From contig CM030720.1 in NCBI GenBank assembly GCA_018127085.1, positions 1 through 64,000 on the forward strand: 64,000 bases of DNA, given 5' to 3'. Position numbers and translations under genes: made by a program. The notes under the pieces are model-generated. The model was not told the DNA's origin. It made no database searches and worked only from the letters and a program-made list of their open reading frames with translations. Source of the DNA: Pneumocystis sp. 'macacae'. Taxonomy: Eukaryota > Ascomycota > Pneumocystomycetes > Pneumocystales > Pneumocystaceae. The first letter of the stretch is position 1; each line of letters opens with the position of its first letter. Positions 11,301-21,144 of this stretch are shown piece after piece.

Positions 11301-11408
11301 TAAATTATCTTTTTTCAAAATTAATGCCAAAAGATATTCTTCCTCTTCATATACATTCTGTGCTGCTTGCGCCCGCCTCTTAACCGCCCGCGCCACCTCC
11401 CGCGCCAA
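8382..11408 (-). CDS. msg: Major surface glycoprotein, CRJE-type, no ATG (silent cassette)
   Basis: This is an intact frame of about 1008 codons, closely related to the MSG gene at 5047-8058. It starts with the CRJE-derived AREVARAVKRRAQAAQN; the first listed codon is TTG and no in-frame ATG precedes it. Repeated cysteine modules (KCYFYS, KKCKELG, CLEL/CSELS patterns) run throughout. Near the C-terminus come a Ser/Thr tract (STSTSTSTTTSTVTLTST), the conserved RRCKPTKCTTGDEAGD and a hydrophobic tail (FLLGMVISVMI) that would suit GPI attachment. Its C-terminal 90 residues are nearly identical to those of genes 1 and 3, giving homology for gene conversion. It is probably a donor copy, silent until moved to the expression site. 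Confidence 0.92.
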   Translation of the reverse strand: MAREVARAVKRRAQAAQNVYEEEEYLLALILKKDNLDEAQCKVKLKEYCEGLKKIDPGLDNIDEKLKEICKDNGTTEAKCTGLKNKVDGKCTPFENKLKTAVKKDISKLEEADCKENEQKCLFLEGAYPDKLKDDCNKLRNKCYQKKRDEVAEKVLLRALSGKLKEAKSCKERLKEVCLELSGESDELTMLCFDEEKTCQSLMTKKGNTCNSLKSEVEKLLEKEDELQTKCLPLLKKCYFYSADCTGNELKCKNLESSCQGKGVVYERPGSDFEPTRPGLTVAEEIELQELYGEAARDGVYIGRPPARDATELLLLLSRGDAGSQVKEKCKDILKKKCKDLKEHELLKGFCNKSTNEASDNGTKECDNLQEKETKSALALTEKLKNKDLVAASQNTFIGWHDLPIFISEKDCRTLESDCLYFGGQGGTDTPCSNLRAACYKKGLDAVANEALQSKLRGSLQGSNPTWFDDLQKGIAKACKELKEQSDELFVLCMDPKNTALTLSTDLRMKAIYLKELLDERRDFPTRKDCEVLEKKCKELGPDSREIGWPCYTLNQHCRRLESAEKLEEVLLKEETKDLDDFNSCVEKLGERCNAWNRWRNRFALACLAQNVTCRIITKSVESKCAALDGHMKAEDVVKNVKEDNRKNEETICASWMPYCNKYMSSCKNLTTENDGKCEELEKECKTVIKRLELEEKALDELKGHLTTEEKCKTTLDGYCTEWKKATNGLEVLCTDKNGKNDTEVREKLCGKLVEKAKKLCPVLERKLIETKEVLIKKEKDYEDIKKKAEKAIDAAKLVLVTTKVVDNKAENKAPGATGKNQKQFKLIKRDATAKTHITEKELEAFDLVSQAFNLYVELKEICEDSVKKCGFEKECKECKEACKTVRNVCTGLKPLEIKEYEAKIETRNITTTVTSTVESGEKTVGQECKSIQTTDVWVTKTSTHTSTSTSTSTTTSTVTLTSTRRCKPTKCTTGDEAGDVTPSGGLKMTGWSVMKGFLLGMVISVMI

Positions 11409-11423
11409 ATTCTGACCGACGAC
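11371..11423 (-). other. CRJE-like recombination block of MSG gene 2
   Basis: This is the same GC-rich block as at 8022-8073, with a handful of substitutions: GTCGTCGGTCAGAATTTGGC, then GCGGGAGGTGGCGCGGGCGG, then TTAAGAGGCGGGC. It encodes the VARAVKRR peptide in frame with the downstream MSG sequence. Confidence 0.75.
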
Positions 11424-11753
11424 CCAAAAGACAAACCTGTTTCACCTTGAACTTTTACGTGAAAGCAAAGGATATTCAGAGTGTGCCCCTTCTTATCTTT
11501 GGTGTCACGTGACAATTGAATTTTTGTGTGGGGTAAACGCGGGGTAAACGCGGGGTAAACACAGAAGCTAAATTATGATAAATGGAGATAAAAGACGTGG
11601 TAACTGAGTATGAAAGGTTGGCCAGATGAACATAAAATATACTGATCAAACGGGGACACGGAAGAACTATGTAAGGATATGTTTTTTCAAATGCACTTCA
11701 TGTTAATCATTCCCTAAATATATATGCCCGTCCCAAATCATGTTTACCCAGTC
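11409..11753. promoter_or_regulatory. Conserved MSG intergenic spacer 2
   Basis: This 345-bp spacer between MSG genes 2 and 3 is co-linear with the 8059-8381 spacer. It has a TCACGTGA palindrome at 11505-11512, then three direct copies of GGGGTAAACGCG or close variants at about 11528-11562, and then the conserved 3' flank of gene 3 (about 11690-11753). The similarity points to duplication of whole gene-plus-spacer units. Confidence 0.6.
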
Positions 11754-14700
11754 TTAAATCATAACTGAAATAACCATTCCCAACAACACTCCCCTCATTA
11801 CATTCCACCCTGTCATCTTCAATCCCCCACTTGGATGCACATCCCCTGCTTCATCTCCTGTCGTACATTTAGTAGGCTTGCACCGTCTTGTTGACGTCAG
11901 TGTTACTGTGGATGTAATAGTAGATGTGGATGTAGATGTACTCGTATGCGTCGATGTCTTTGTGACCCATGTATCTGTCGTTTTAATTGACTTGCATTCT
12001 TCCACGGTCTCCCCTCCTGGTCCGACAGTCTTTGTTGTCGTCGTTGTGACGTTCTGTGTCACTATTTCCTGCGATCTTATGTCTAGCGGCTTCAGACCGC
12101 CACATGTCTTGTCAATCTCCTTGCAGACACCTTCTATGGTCTTGCAATCTTCTTTAATCCCGCAATCCGAGTTTAGCCAGGTGCATCGCTCCCTCAATTC
12201 TACATATCTTGCTAACACATCTGCTACCAAATCCAATGCTCTCGCCTCTAGTTCTGTGACCGGCACATCTTTAGCCCCTCTCCGCACTATCTTTACATGC
12301 TTCATGGTATCTTTATCCCTGTTTACTGCTGCGTCCTTTTTGCCCCCATTTTCCGCGTTATCTCCACCTGTCTTTGCAACTGATAAAACAAGATTAGATT
12401 TCTTCATTGCCTCTTCTGCTTTTTCTTTAAGTTCTTTGAATATCTTAGACTCATCTTTTAAGTCTTTTTCTTCTTGTTCTAATTTCGCTGGTAATACTCT
12501 ACATTGCTCTCTCACTTCAGCTATTAGTTTCTCACAGAGCTTATTTCTAACTTCCTCAGGTTTCTTGGCATTGCCTTTAGTGCTATCTTCGCATAAACTA
12601 TTTATTGACACGTTATTCACCTCTTTCAATACTGTACAATATCTTTTCAATTCAGGATCACATTTACTCTTGTCACCCAATTTTCCGCGAAGCTCCACCT
12701 TGAGAGCATCTTCCAATGCCTTCCTGGTGTAAAATGGTTCGCAGTATTTCTTAAGATTTACGCAAAGTTCATCCTTTTTTAAAACTCCCGGGCAGTTAGG
12801 CTCATACTTATTGCAATATGAATACCAAAAAGGACAGATTCTCCCCAATGATGTTATTTCCTTTGTAATATTTTTAAGAAAATTAACGATTTCTGAAGTT
12901 TTTATATTCTTTTCAAATACATTACACCTATCTTGCACATCATCTACCATCAGCTTACACGTAGCGTTCTGGAAGGCACATACGAGAGAAAAGCGCCCGT
13001 CTCCTCTCCTAGTCCATAGACTACACTTTTTCTTCAAATATCCGTTGCAATTCTCCTCATCCTTCAGCGTATCCTTATGTTCACTAAGTAAAAGCGTCTT
13101 CAGCAGTTCTGTCGTCCCCAGACGCTCGCACTGCTGCTCCAGCGTATAGCACGGCCACCAAATTTCCCTTGAATCATATCTCAGCTCCTCACACTTCCTC
13201 CCCAGCTCCTTGCAGTCCTTGTCCCCCGGGAAATCCCGCTTCTTGTCCAGTTGTTCCCGCAGAAAGACCGTTCTCATCTGGTGATCATGCGTAAGCAACC
13301 GGAGCGCCCTTAGTGGCTGTACACACAGAACAAGCAACTCGTCGTACGGAAAGGTCCCTTTATTTCCCTTCAGTTCTCCACAGACTTCCACTAATTTTTT
13401 CTGAAATTCTTTACGCCACGTTTCATTTGAACCGTGCAACCATCCTCTCATTTTTTCCTGCAAAACGTTGTTTGCACGCGCATCAAGCCCTCTTTTGTAG
13501 CACGCTGCCCTCACATTCATACACGCTTCTTTCCCATCTGGGCAGCTTTCTTCAAAATAAAAGCAATAAGATTCCAGTCTTGAACAGTCTTCGTTGCTAA
13601 GAAATGTTGGCAAATCTCCCCATCCAACAACTTTGTTGTTTAAATCATAAAGACGGTTCTTGAGAATCATTGGTGTAAGATTTATGCAAGTTTTGTTAAT
13701 ATCGTCTTTTAATTCTTCACATTTCTTCTCCCCATTACCATTCAGATTAGCTTTATCACATAAGCCTTCTAGAGCCTCATGTTTATGAGGATCTTTGCAG
13801 TGTCCTTTAAGGACTTCTTCACACTTGTCTTTTCCATGATTTTTTTTAAGCCAGAATGCCAGCAAAGCAGTTGCATCCCTCACACGCTGCCCCCCGATAA
13901 CAACGCCGTCCTCCTCTGCATCCCTATAAAGCTTTTCCAGTCCTATGTCCTCTGCCAGCGACGCCGCCGGCCTCGTCGGATCAAAAGGCGGTCCTGGCGG
14001 TATATACGCGATGTTTTGCTTTTGGCATTCTTCTGCTAATTTATCGCAGTCTGGTATATATTCTTTGCAATCCTTGTTAGAAGGTTCTTTGCACTTTGAT
14101 TTATCCCCTTGACAATCTCCTCTGTGAAAGTAGCATTTCTCGAGTAATAATAAACATTTTCCTCTTAATCCGTTTCTATCGGAGAGTGCTTTTCCAACAA
14201 TTTCTTCTAGAGAACTGCATTTTTCTTGTCTTTTTGCTACAAATTTTTTGCACGTTGCTTCTTGATCAAGGCAAAGTTTTGTTAACTCATTACTTTCTTG
14301 GCTCAATTCTAAACAAACTTCCTTGAGCTTTTTTTTACAATCATCATCACTCTCAATACTTCCGCGAACTGCTCTTAAAAGAACTTCTTCTGCCACTCCG
14401 TCTCTTTTTTTTTGATAACATTTATTCCTTAGCTCATTACACTTCTCTGTAAGTTCTTTTGGACATGCTCCTTCCAAAAACAAACATTGTTGTTCATTCT
14501 TTTTGCAATCATCATGAGTTAATTTCGAAGTATCTTTTTCTACTTTCCCAAGTTCCGTTTCAAATGCAGTGCATTTTGTTTTAACTTTATTTTTTAATTC
14601 TGTGCATTTTTCTTCCTGCTTTTTATCTTCTTTGCATGTTTCTTTTAATTTTGAATAGATTCTAAAGTTTTCATCTATTCCTTTCAAATTTTCACAGTAT

Positions 14701-14849
14701 TCTTTTAGTTTTTTCTTGCATTTAGTATCATCATTATAATCTCCTTTCAAAATCAATGCAAAAATATGCTCCTCATCAATCTCATCATTCTGTGCTGCTT
14801 GTGCCCGCCTCTTAACCGCCCGCGCCACTGCCCATGCGGAATCCTGCAA
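11754..14849 (-). CDS. msg: Major surface glycoprotein with CRJE block and leader-exon remnant
   Basis: This is an intact frame of about 1031 codons of the MSG superfamily, with cysteine modules throughout, KCYFHRGDC and SYCFYFEESC motifs, a Ser/Thr tract and the same RRCKPTKCTTGDEAGD tail and hydrophobic end as genes 1 and 2. The frame opens DSAWAVARAVKRRAQAAQN. In place of the upstream part of the CRJE there is a splice-acceptor-like TTGTTTTGCAG immediately before GAT. Upstream, the ATG at 14953 opens MGLLVFLRNMKISLFLGVP..., whose FLG resembles the leader exon of the gene at 15362-18543, but that frame stops after a few more codons. One in-phase reading splices after GGC (donor GTTCCA, atypical) to the TTTTGCAG acceptor. 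It could also be a cassette with a decayed private leader. Confidence 0.88.
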   Translation of the reverse strand: MQDSAWAVARAVKRRAQAAQNDEIDEEHIFALILKGDYNDDTKCKKKLKEYCENLKGIDENFRIYSKLKETCKEDKKQEEKCTELKNKVKTKCTAFETELGKVEKDTSKLTHDDCKKNEQQCLFLEGACPKELTEKCNELRNKCYQKKRDGVAEEVLLRAVRGSIESDDDCKKKLKEVCLELSQESNELTKLCLDQEATCKKFVAKRQEKCSSLEEIVGKALSDRNGLRGKCLLLLEKCYFHRGDCQGDKSKCKEPSNKDCKEYIPDCDKLAEECQKQNIAYIPPGPPFDPTRPAASLAEDIGLEKLYRDAEEDGVVIGGQRVRDATALLAFWLKKNHGKDKCEEVLKGHCKDPHKHEALEGLCDKANLNGNGEKKCEELKDDINKTCINLTPMILKNRLYDLNNKVVGWGDLPTFLSNEDCSRLESYCFYFEESCPDGKEACMNVRAACYKRGLDARANNVLQEKMRGWLHGSNETWRKEFQKKLVEVCGELKGNKGTFPYDELLVLCVQPLRALRLLTHDHQMRTVFLREQLDKKRDFPGDKDCKELGRKCEELRYDSREIWWPCYTLEQQCERLGTTELLKTLLLSEHKDTLKDEENCNGYLKKKCSLWTRRGDGRFSLVCAFQNATCKLMVDDVQDRCNVFEKNIKTSEIVNFLKNITKEITSLGRICPFWYSYCNKYEPNCPGVLKKDELCVNLKKYCEPFYTRKALEDALKVELRGKLGDKSKCDPELKRYCTVLKEVNNVSINSLCEDSTKGNAKKPEEVRNKLCEKLIAEVREQCRVLPAKLEQEEKDLKDESKIFKELKEKAEEAMKKSNLVLSVAKTGGDNAENGGKKDAAVNRDKDTMKHVKIVRRGAKDVPVTELEARALDLVADVLARYVELRERCTWLNSDCGIKEDCKTIEGVCKEIDKTCGGLKPLDIRSQEIVTQNVTTTTTKTVGPGGETVEECKSIKTTDTWVTKTSTHTSTSTSTSTITSTVTLTSTRRCKPTKCTTGDEAGDVHPSGGLKMTGWNVMRGVLLGMVISVMI
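14802..14830 (-). other. CRJE-like core of MSG gene 3
   Basis: Only the right half of the CRJE block is shared with genes 1 and 2: GTGGCGCGGGCGGTTAAGAG followed by GCGGGC. The GGTCAGAATTTGG half is replaced by sequence with a splice-acceptor appearance. Confidence 0.6.
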
Positions 14850-14953
14850 AACAAGGTCTTAAAGTATGGTACACTTCTATTTCATTTTGCTTTCATTGGA
14901 ACGCCAAGAAATAGTGAGATTTTCATATTCCTCAAAAAAACAAGTAATCCCAT

Positions 14954-15361
14954 GCTATCCCAGCACTAATTACTACTCTTGTGCACCCTTTTAATCAATG
15001 GTGAGTAGAATTTGGAAATATCCAACTGAAAAACCAAAATCTTCTGATTCGACAAGGTTGAACGTTAACTTCAAAATACAATTCTCAACTTTATAAAATA
15101 GTAATTATCCAAAAAAACCAAAATGTTATTCAAAAAGATAAATTTGGGATTGAGCGCTTAGTAGTTAAGCACCAGGAAAGCTTGGGACTGTCTAAATGAC
15201 TAGTATTTTATTCAATGTCCAGCATTCCATATCTATGTTGAAAGCATGTTCTAAATATTCATATTTTTATATTGCATATCTATATTCCCTCTAGGAATCA
15301 TTCCTTAGATTATCTTCTAGTTCTTTAGTTTTGTAACTCAATACAAATCCCATTATTCCCC
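14954..15361. other. Spacer between MSG genes 3 and 4
   Basis: This 408-bp AT-rich spacer lies upstream of the leader remnant of gene 3 and downstream of the stop of gene 4. It does not carry the GGGGTAAACGC motif or the CACGTG palindrome seen in the two previous spacers. Nothing else was recognised. Confidence 0.5.
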
Positions 15362-18300
15362 TTAAATCATAACAAAAATTCCTATTACCCATATAACAAT
15401 ATTCATTACTATCAAACTAGATATCTTTGTCCCCCTGCTCGGCACTTCCATATCTGCTCCAGCTGTTTTTTGCCCTTTTGTTCGTATTTCTTCTGTTGTA
15501 CATGGTACTGGTCTACATTGTTGTGTCGATGTTGTCAGTGAAGTGTGTATCTTTGTGGGCACCGATTTGCTCGTTACCCAAGTAGTCTTTGAATTGGCTT
15601 TTACGCACGTTCCATCTATCATTGTTATAGTAGACTTTGGCTTGCCATCCTTTACAATCACCAACTCTGTAGCCATTATAGTCGAGACAGACGTTTCTGT
15701 AGGAGAAACTGCTTTAGGTAATACAAACGTCTTGCAGTGCTCACGTATTTCCTTGCATGGATCACCAAACTTAGGACAATCATTCTCAAACGCACACTCT
15801 TCGATAAAATGATCACAGATATCCTTGGCCTCCAAATACAGTTCCATAACCAAAGACATCAGATCAAATGCGAGTCCATGACGCACAGATGACTCTATAT
15901 CCAGATCGTCTCGACGTACAAGTTTGATGTAGGTAGTGACATTGCCACGTGAAGTAAGACGATAATGATTCTGCTTCCTATCTGCTATCTGGGAAATCAC
16001 TAAGAACAAGCCAGAATCGCTAGCGGCTTTCTCAGACTGCTTTTTAATTTCTCCAAATTCAATTGCTCTGTCTTTCAAGTCTTTAGCAACTTTATTTAGC
16101 TTAGCTGGCAAATTATTGCATAATATTTTCATCCATTTGACAAACTTAACGCAAATTTCACTCCTTATCTTAGCATTTTTATTATATTTTTTGCATGAAT
16201 CTTCAAGAGTTTTATTTGACCGTGCTGAATTTCTACAGTAATCATTTAACCGCTTGCTACACGCATCTTTGTTTGTTAGAGAACCCTTTATACTATACAT
16301 GAGGACTTTCAATAAAGGAAGCTTGTTGCGAAACGTCTCACAGCTTTCTTTGAGCTTCACGCATTGCCCATCTTCGCCATTATCTTGTTTCAATTTATCC
16401 GGGCAATTCTTCATAAGTATATCACAGTATTTCTCCCAAAGAAAGCAAATATTATCACTTTCTTTATTGTCTTTCGATTGCTTGACAACATCCTCGATTC
16501 CCATATTCTGTTCAAGTGCAGAGCAATGGTTCTGTACATCTTCACGCATTCTAGTACACGATTTGTAGTGAGATACACAGGTCAGACTAAACGAATTCAT
16601 TTCTCTCATAAACCATCGAGGACACTTCATATCTAAATATCTTGTGCAGTTATCAACCGTTGCCAAAACGCCATTATTTTTGCTCAATAAAGCATCTTTC
16701 AATTTCTGCAAGTTTCTCAGATGAGCACAGCTTCTTTCCAATGTATTACAAGGAGCATTAAGCTCTTCGAAATCTTTTGATAAATTCTCGCACTTTTTTT
16801 CTAAAACAATGCAGTCTTTTTCTTCCGGATAATCCCTCTTTTTATCCAAAATAGACCGTAACTGGAGACTTCTTCTTTCGACATCTTCCATAAGTGCCTC
16901 ACATGTTTCTTTTGGTCTCAAACACATTAAGAGTAAATTTATACTGTTATTTTTAACTTTTCGACATCTTTTTATCAGTTTTTCCGCACATTTTTTACTC
17001 CCATTTAGATCCAAATTATGAAGCAGACCAAACAATTCTTCTTCTAATACTTCTTCTGCTAAATTATAAAGTTGAGCTCTATAATATGCCGCTTTTAGAA
17101 CTCTACATGCATCCACGAAATCATTACCGCAATGTGATTGCAGGTAATAGCACTTTGAAATAAGATATGCGTAAGTGTTATCATAGACTAATTCAGACAG
17201 TCCACTTAACGTATAAAGCTTGTTTTTAGCTTCAGCTGTTATATTAAAAAATCTTTTTTCTTTGAGTTCTAATTCCAAAAATCTGCATTCACCTTGCAGA
17301 TCATTATTTATTTGTTCACATACTTCAACATAGTTAATTTTATTGCATAAATTTCTCAATGTCCTTGTTAAATACCTAAAAGTACAGTTTGCTAGATAAT
17401 TAATACATCTTGTTGTCGTATTTTGATTTGAGTTTTTAACATGGTATGCTAATAATAAAAAACGGTGAACTCCCAAAAACAAGGACTCAAAATTTAAAAT
17501 ACCTAGAGCCTCTACTTCAGCAAAAAGTTGATCAAGACTTATTCTTTCTTGAAGTGTAGGGGAAAATTCTAATGGGTTAAAAAAATGACTACGGGAGAGG
17601 TATAAGACGTTCTTCTCTTTACAACGATTTTTAAGGTCTTTACAATCCTGTATTATTGTTTTTTCACAGTCTGGCGAGTGGAAATAACATTTTTCAAGCA
17701 AAGAGTAGCAATCCTTTTCTAATTTATGAGTATTTTTAAATAAAATTCCGATGTCTTTTTTAAGAAATTCACAGTTATCTTTTTTCTTAGCAACGAGAGT
17801 CTCACACGTATGTTTTTGATGGAAACAAGACCAGAGTAAATAATAATTTTCCCTTATTAGCTTTGAACAAAAGTCTGGAATTTTTGCTTCACAGGCAGCT
17901 TGAGTTCTTAAGTTTTGGCTAAGAGCTCTTGAAAGAGTTTCATAAGCTAGAGTTTGAAGTATATCTTTATGACATTGTTCATATAAAGCATCACAGAGAG
18001 AAAGAAAATCTGAAAAATCGTGGAAAACAATACATTGAACATGAATATAATTACATTGAGAATTGCTTAAAACAATTTCTGAATTATTACGAACATTCAA
18101 AAAACTTTGAAGAAAATTCTTGGCTTTATCAGAATTGGTAGTAATTTTAGTTTTGAGATCAGTGCATTTTTTTTTTGCTTCCTGACAAAGCCCCTTTAAT
18201 TCAGGATGCAAACTTTCTGGTTTCAGGCCAGCGTTTCCCAAATCCTTGCAATATTCTCCTAACTTTTGTTCACATTGATTATTTGTTACATCTTTCCCCA

Positions 18301-18543
18301 AAATCAATGCCAAAATTCCTTCTTCACTGCATAAGAAACATTAACTTTGTACATTTTGTCCCTGTTTAAATGTTTTTATACCCTATTAAACCTGGTGACG
18401 TATATGGTGGGTCCAATGAACCAGATCTTTTATGAACAAATTCTAAGAAAATTAAATAGGAAAAAAAGAAAAAACGCGATACCAATATTTTTCGAGAAAG
18501 CATGTGCTACGCCAAGAAACCCAGCTAACACAAATGTTTTCAT
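15362..18543 (-). CDS. msg: MSG-superfamily surface protein with its own spliced signal leader
   Basis: I propose three exons: 18483-18543 (61 nt), 18382-18442 (61 nt) and 15362-18326, with introns of 40 and 55 nt (GTATCG..TTAG and GTATAA..GCAG). The joined frame is open for 1028 residues. Exon 1 encodes MKTFVLAGFLGVAHAFSKN, a good signal peptide. Exon 2 gives EFVHKRSGSLDPPYTSPGLI, whose KR is a possible kexin site. The rest is a divergent MSG with cysteine modules (KCYFHSPDC, KCYYLQSHC), a Ser/Thr-containing region near residue 940 and a hydrophobic tail (VIWVIGIFVMI). It has no CRJE, so by family knowledge it belongs to the MSG groups with private leaders and promoters rather than the exchangeable family. 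It is probably a functional gene. Confidence 0.87.
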
Positions 18544-20085
18544 TTATAATGACAATAAGTAATAGCTTTCATAAAAAATGCTTCATATTTGAGTAAAAAC
18601 GTAGAAAGTGATTCTCGTTAAATATCGGATATACAATAAAATTACTTGCTATACAATAAAAATAAATATTATTTCTTTAGATTTAAACATTTCAACTTCT
18701 CATTCAGTTCCTATTTTCAGGCATATAAATTTTTATGAACTTTTTAAAATAGAATGAAAATTTTAAATGATATAATTTTATTACTAATAATTTAATATTT
18801 ATAACTTTTATTACTTTTTAATATTATTTCTTGTCTTTTAATGTATTTATAGACACATATATATTATAATTTTTATTTAGTTTAGCTTTACTAAATTTTA
18901 TAAAATCTTTTAGAAATATAGATAAAATTTTCATTATTTATTTTTTATTCAAAATTATTTCATGTATTTAATTATCCATGGTTCATTTTATTCATTTTCT
19001 ACATTTGGTTTTGAGTTAAAACCCAAGTTTAAAGCTGTCCAGATGATATTGTTTCGTATTTTAAATATATTGTTTATTTTTTTGCTTTTATAGATTTCAA
19101 ATTATAAAAATATTAATTTAAATACTAATAATTGTTGTTTTTGAATTTTATTGATTTCTTCATATGCTTTAGTTTTAATCTATATTTTTTATTTTTATAA
19201 ATTATTTGATATTTTATATGTTAATCTTCCTAAAGTTAAGATTTTAGGTATTGTCATAATATAAAATATTCTATCTTATGAACCATCATCTTACATATCT
19301 TATATTTTTTTAGAATGATAACTATAGATATATCTACAAAGTTTTTCATAAAATTAAAATGCATTATAATATATATAAAATTAAAAACAAATCATATAAT
19401 GATTGATCTTTAAAATATGCTCTGTATTTTTTATGCCTGAATTTCTTTGTGGATAAAAGTGGGGTAAACGCAGGGTAAATGTAAACGCGAAGAAATAGAA
19501 AATGCAATATAAAAGGCATGAATAAGAGAGTAATTATGTGAAGAGTATAGAGTAATTGCATAAAAAAGATGTGCATTTTTATAACATATTTTATATTCAT
19601 TCAAAAGAAACTTTTAAATTTTCATCAAGAAACGCTTTTATTGATTAGAACAAGTTTGAGAAATTAGCTTCAAATGAATTCTGTTATCTAGAACTTTCTG
19701 AATACAGTAGCATTTAAAATTTTGTTAGTTTTTATACTTAAAAATAGCTTTTAACTTTAAAAAGTAGAGTGTGATTCTAGATTATATTTATGATAAAAAG
19801 AAACAAGTTTAATAGAAATCCGTTATGAATCAACCCTGTTTTGGTAAGTAATTAAATTCCGACTTAGTTTTTTCACAAGATAATTGTTTTGTTTTAAATG
19901 TTCATATTTTATTGTATTTTTGAAGAATTTGCCTCTTGAGTTGTTAAATTAAAAAGCAACAAATAATCCCTTCAGTAACATTACTAAAATCATGCTCCGC
20001 TAAAAAGTAAAAAGTAAAACCAAATTGTATTCGATTTAAAGGAGATAGCTCATCCTTTCAAGATAAAACCTGATCAAGTTTAGAA
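18544..20085. other. AT-rich spacer with a fossil MSG spacer block
   Basis: This 1.5-kb stretch is mostly A+T and has no gene I can support. The short frame at 19364-19600 has no family features. At about 19450-19490 there are GTGGGGTAAACGC and CAGGGTAAATG motifs, followed by sequence that resembles the MSG spacers at 8190-8260 and 11530-11600. This suggests that an MSG unit once lay here. Confidence 0.5.
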
Positions 20086-21144
20086 TCAAATTGACTTCAT
20101 AAGTGTAGGCTTTTTAGGCTTATAGCCATTAAGACATGTTTTTCGTAATGTTGTGCAATTATGAGTAAGATCTCTAAAAATAGTAGATAAACTATTACAT
20201 TCTGAAAAATAATATGCACATCCTGTTAAAGCACGATTCCCATCTATATAGTTGAAGCTCCATACTAAATCTTTGTGTCTCCAGGAAAAATCATAAAGTA
20301 ATCTTGTAAATAGGTCACTGATGGAAGTGTGGGGGAGGGGTACTTGAGGTGGGACGTAAGCACCATCTAAAAAATATTTCATTAGTTGCTCCAAATTTGG
20401 CACATGCATTTTCAATAGGTTTATCTACGTTAGACCAGCTGGTCGATTCATTTTCAAAATTAAAAACATCTAAATCAAGGGATGGTGATTCTTTGAGTTT
20501 CTTCCGAAAACTATTCAAGTTGGACCTTTTTGCACCCACTGTATGGCATAAAGCCCTTAGATTAACGCATATATCTTTAATACCAGAACAAATACGTCCA
20601 AGATACTTTCTTGTTCTGCCAGTGAGAAAACCCTCTTGAGTGTGTTTCTACATGCATTATCATTTTCAAAATTCCCAGTAAGCGCCCTCAAAAAAGTATC
20701 CTCTGCTACCTCCTCACGCTTCTCTTAACAACTGATTTTTAATTCAATATATTTATCTTTAAGTTCATTAGGAGAAGCTTCTTCCAAAAACAGACATTGC
20801 CCATTAGTCTTTTTAAAATTCTCATATGTCAATGCTGAAATAGCTTTTCCAGGTACTTTATCAAGTTCCGCTTTAAATTTAGTAGATTTTGCCAGAATAT
20901 TAGTTTTCAATCCTCTGCATTTTTGTGCTGTAGTATCTTCTTTACACGTTTCTTTCAGTTTTGGATAAACATTAATATTTTCATCTATTTCTTTCAAGAT
21001 TTTGCAGTATTTTTTAAGTCTTGTTTTACATTTTTTATCTGTATTATCTATTTCTTCTTTTAAAATTAAAGCCAAAAGAATCTCTTGATCATCATATACT
21101 TCTTCCAGTGCTTGTGCACATTTCTCAACCGCATGTGCCACCAC
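20086..21144 (-). pseudogene. msg: Truncated, frameshifted CRJE-type MSG pseudogene
   Basis: The 5' part (20725-21144) reads VAHAVEKCAQALEE, a decayed version of the CRJE peptide VARAVKRRAQAAQN, followed by clear MSG N-terminal sequence (LLALILKEE.., CLFLEEASPNELKDK). An in-frame TAA follows where intact genes have CYQKK, after which EKREEVAEDTFLRALTGNFE continues in the same frame. Further frameshifts move recognisable MSG fragments into other frames down to about 20086, where CTTLRKTCLN corresponds to the mid-protein LRAACYK motif. Some 60% of a normal MSG is missing at the 3' side. It is not expected to encode a functional protein but could still donate sequence. Confidence 0.82.

Noticed and set aside
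19364..19600. 78-codon - strand frame
   Set aside because: Overlaps the fossil MSG spacer; hydrophobic low-complexity, no homologous frame in the other spacers.
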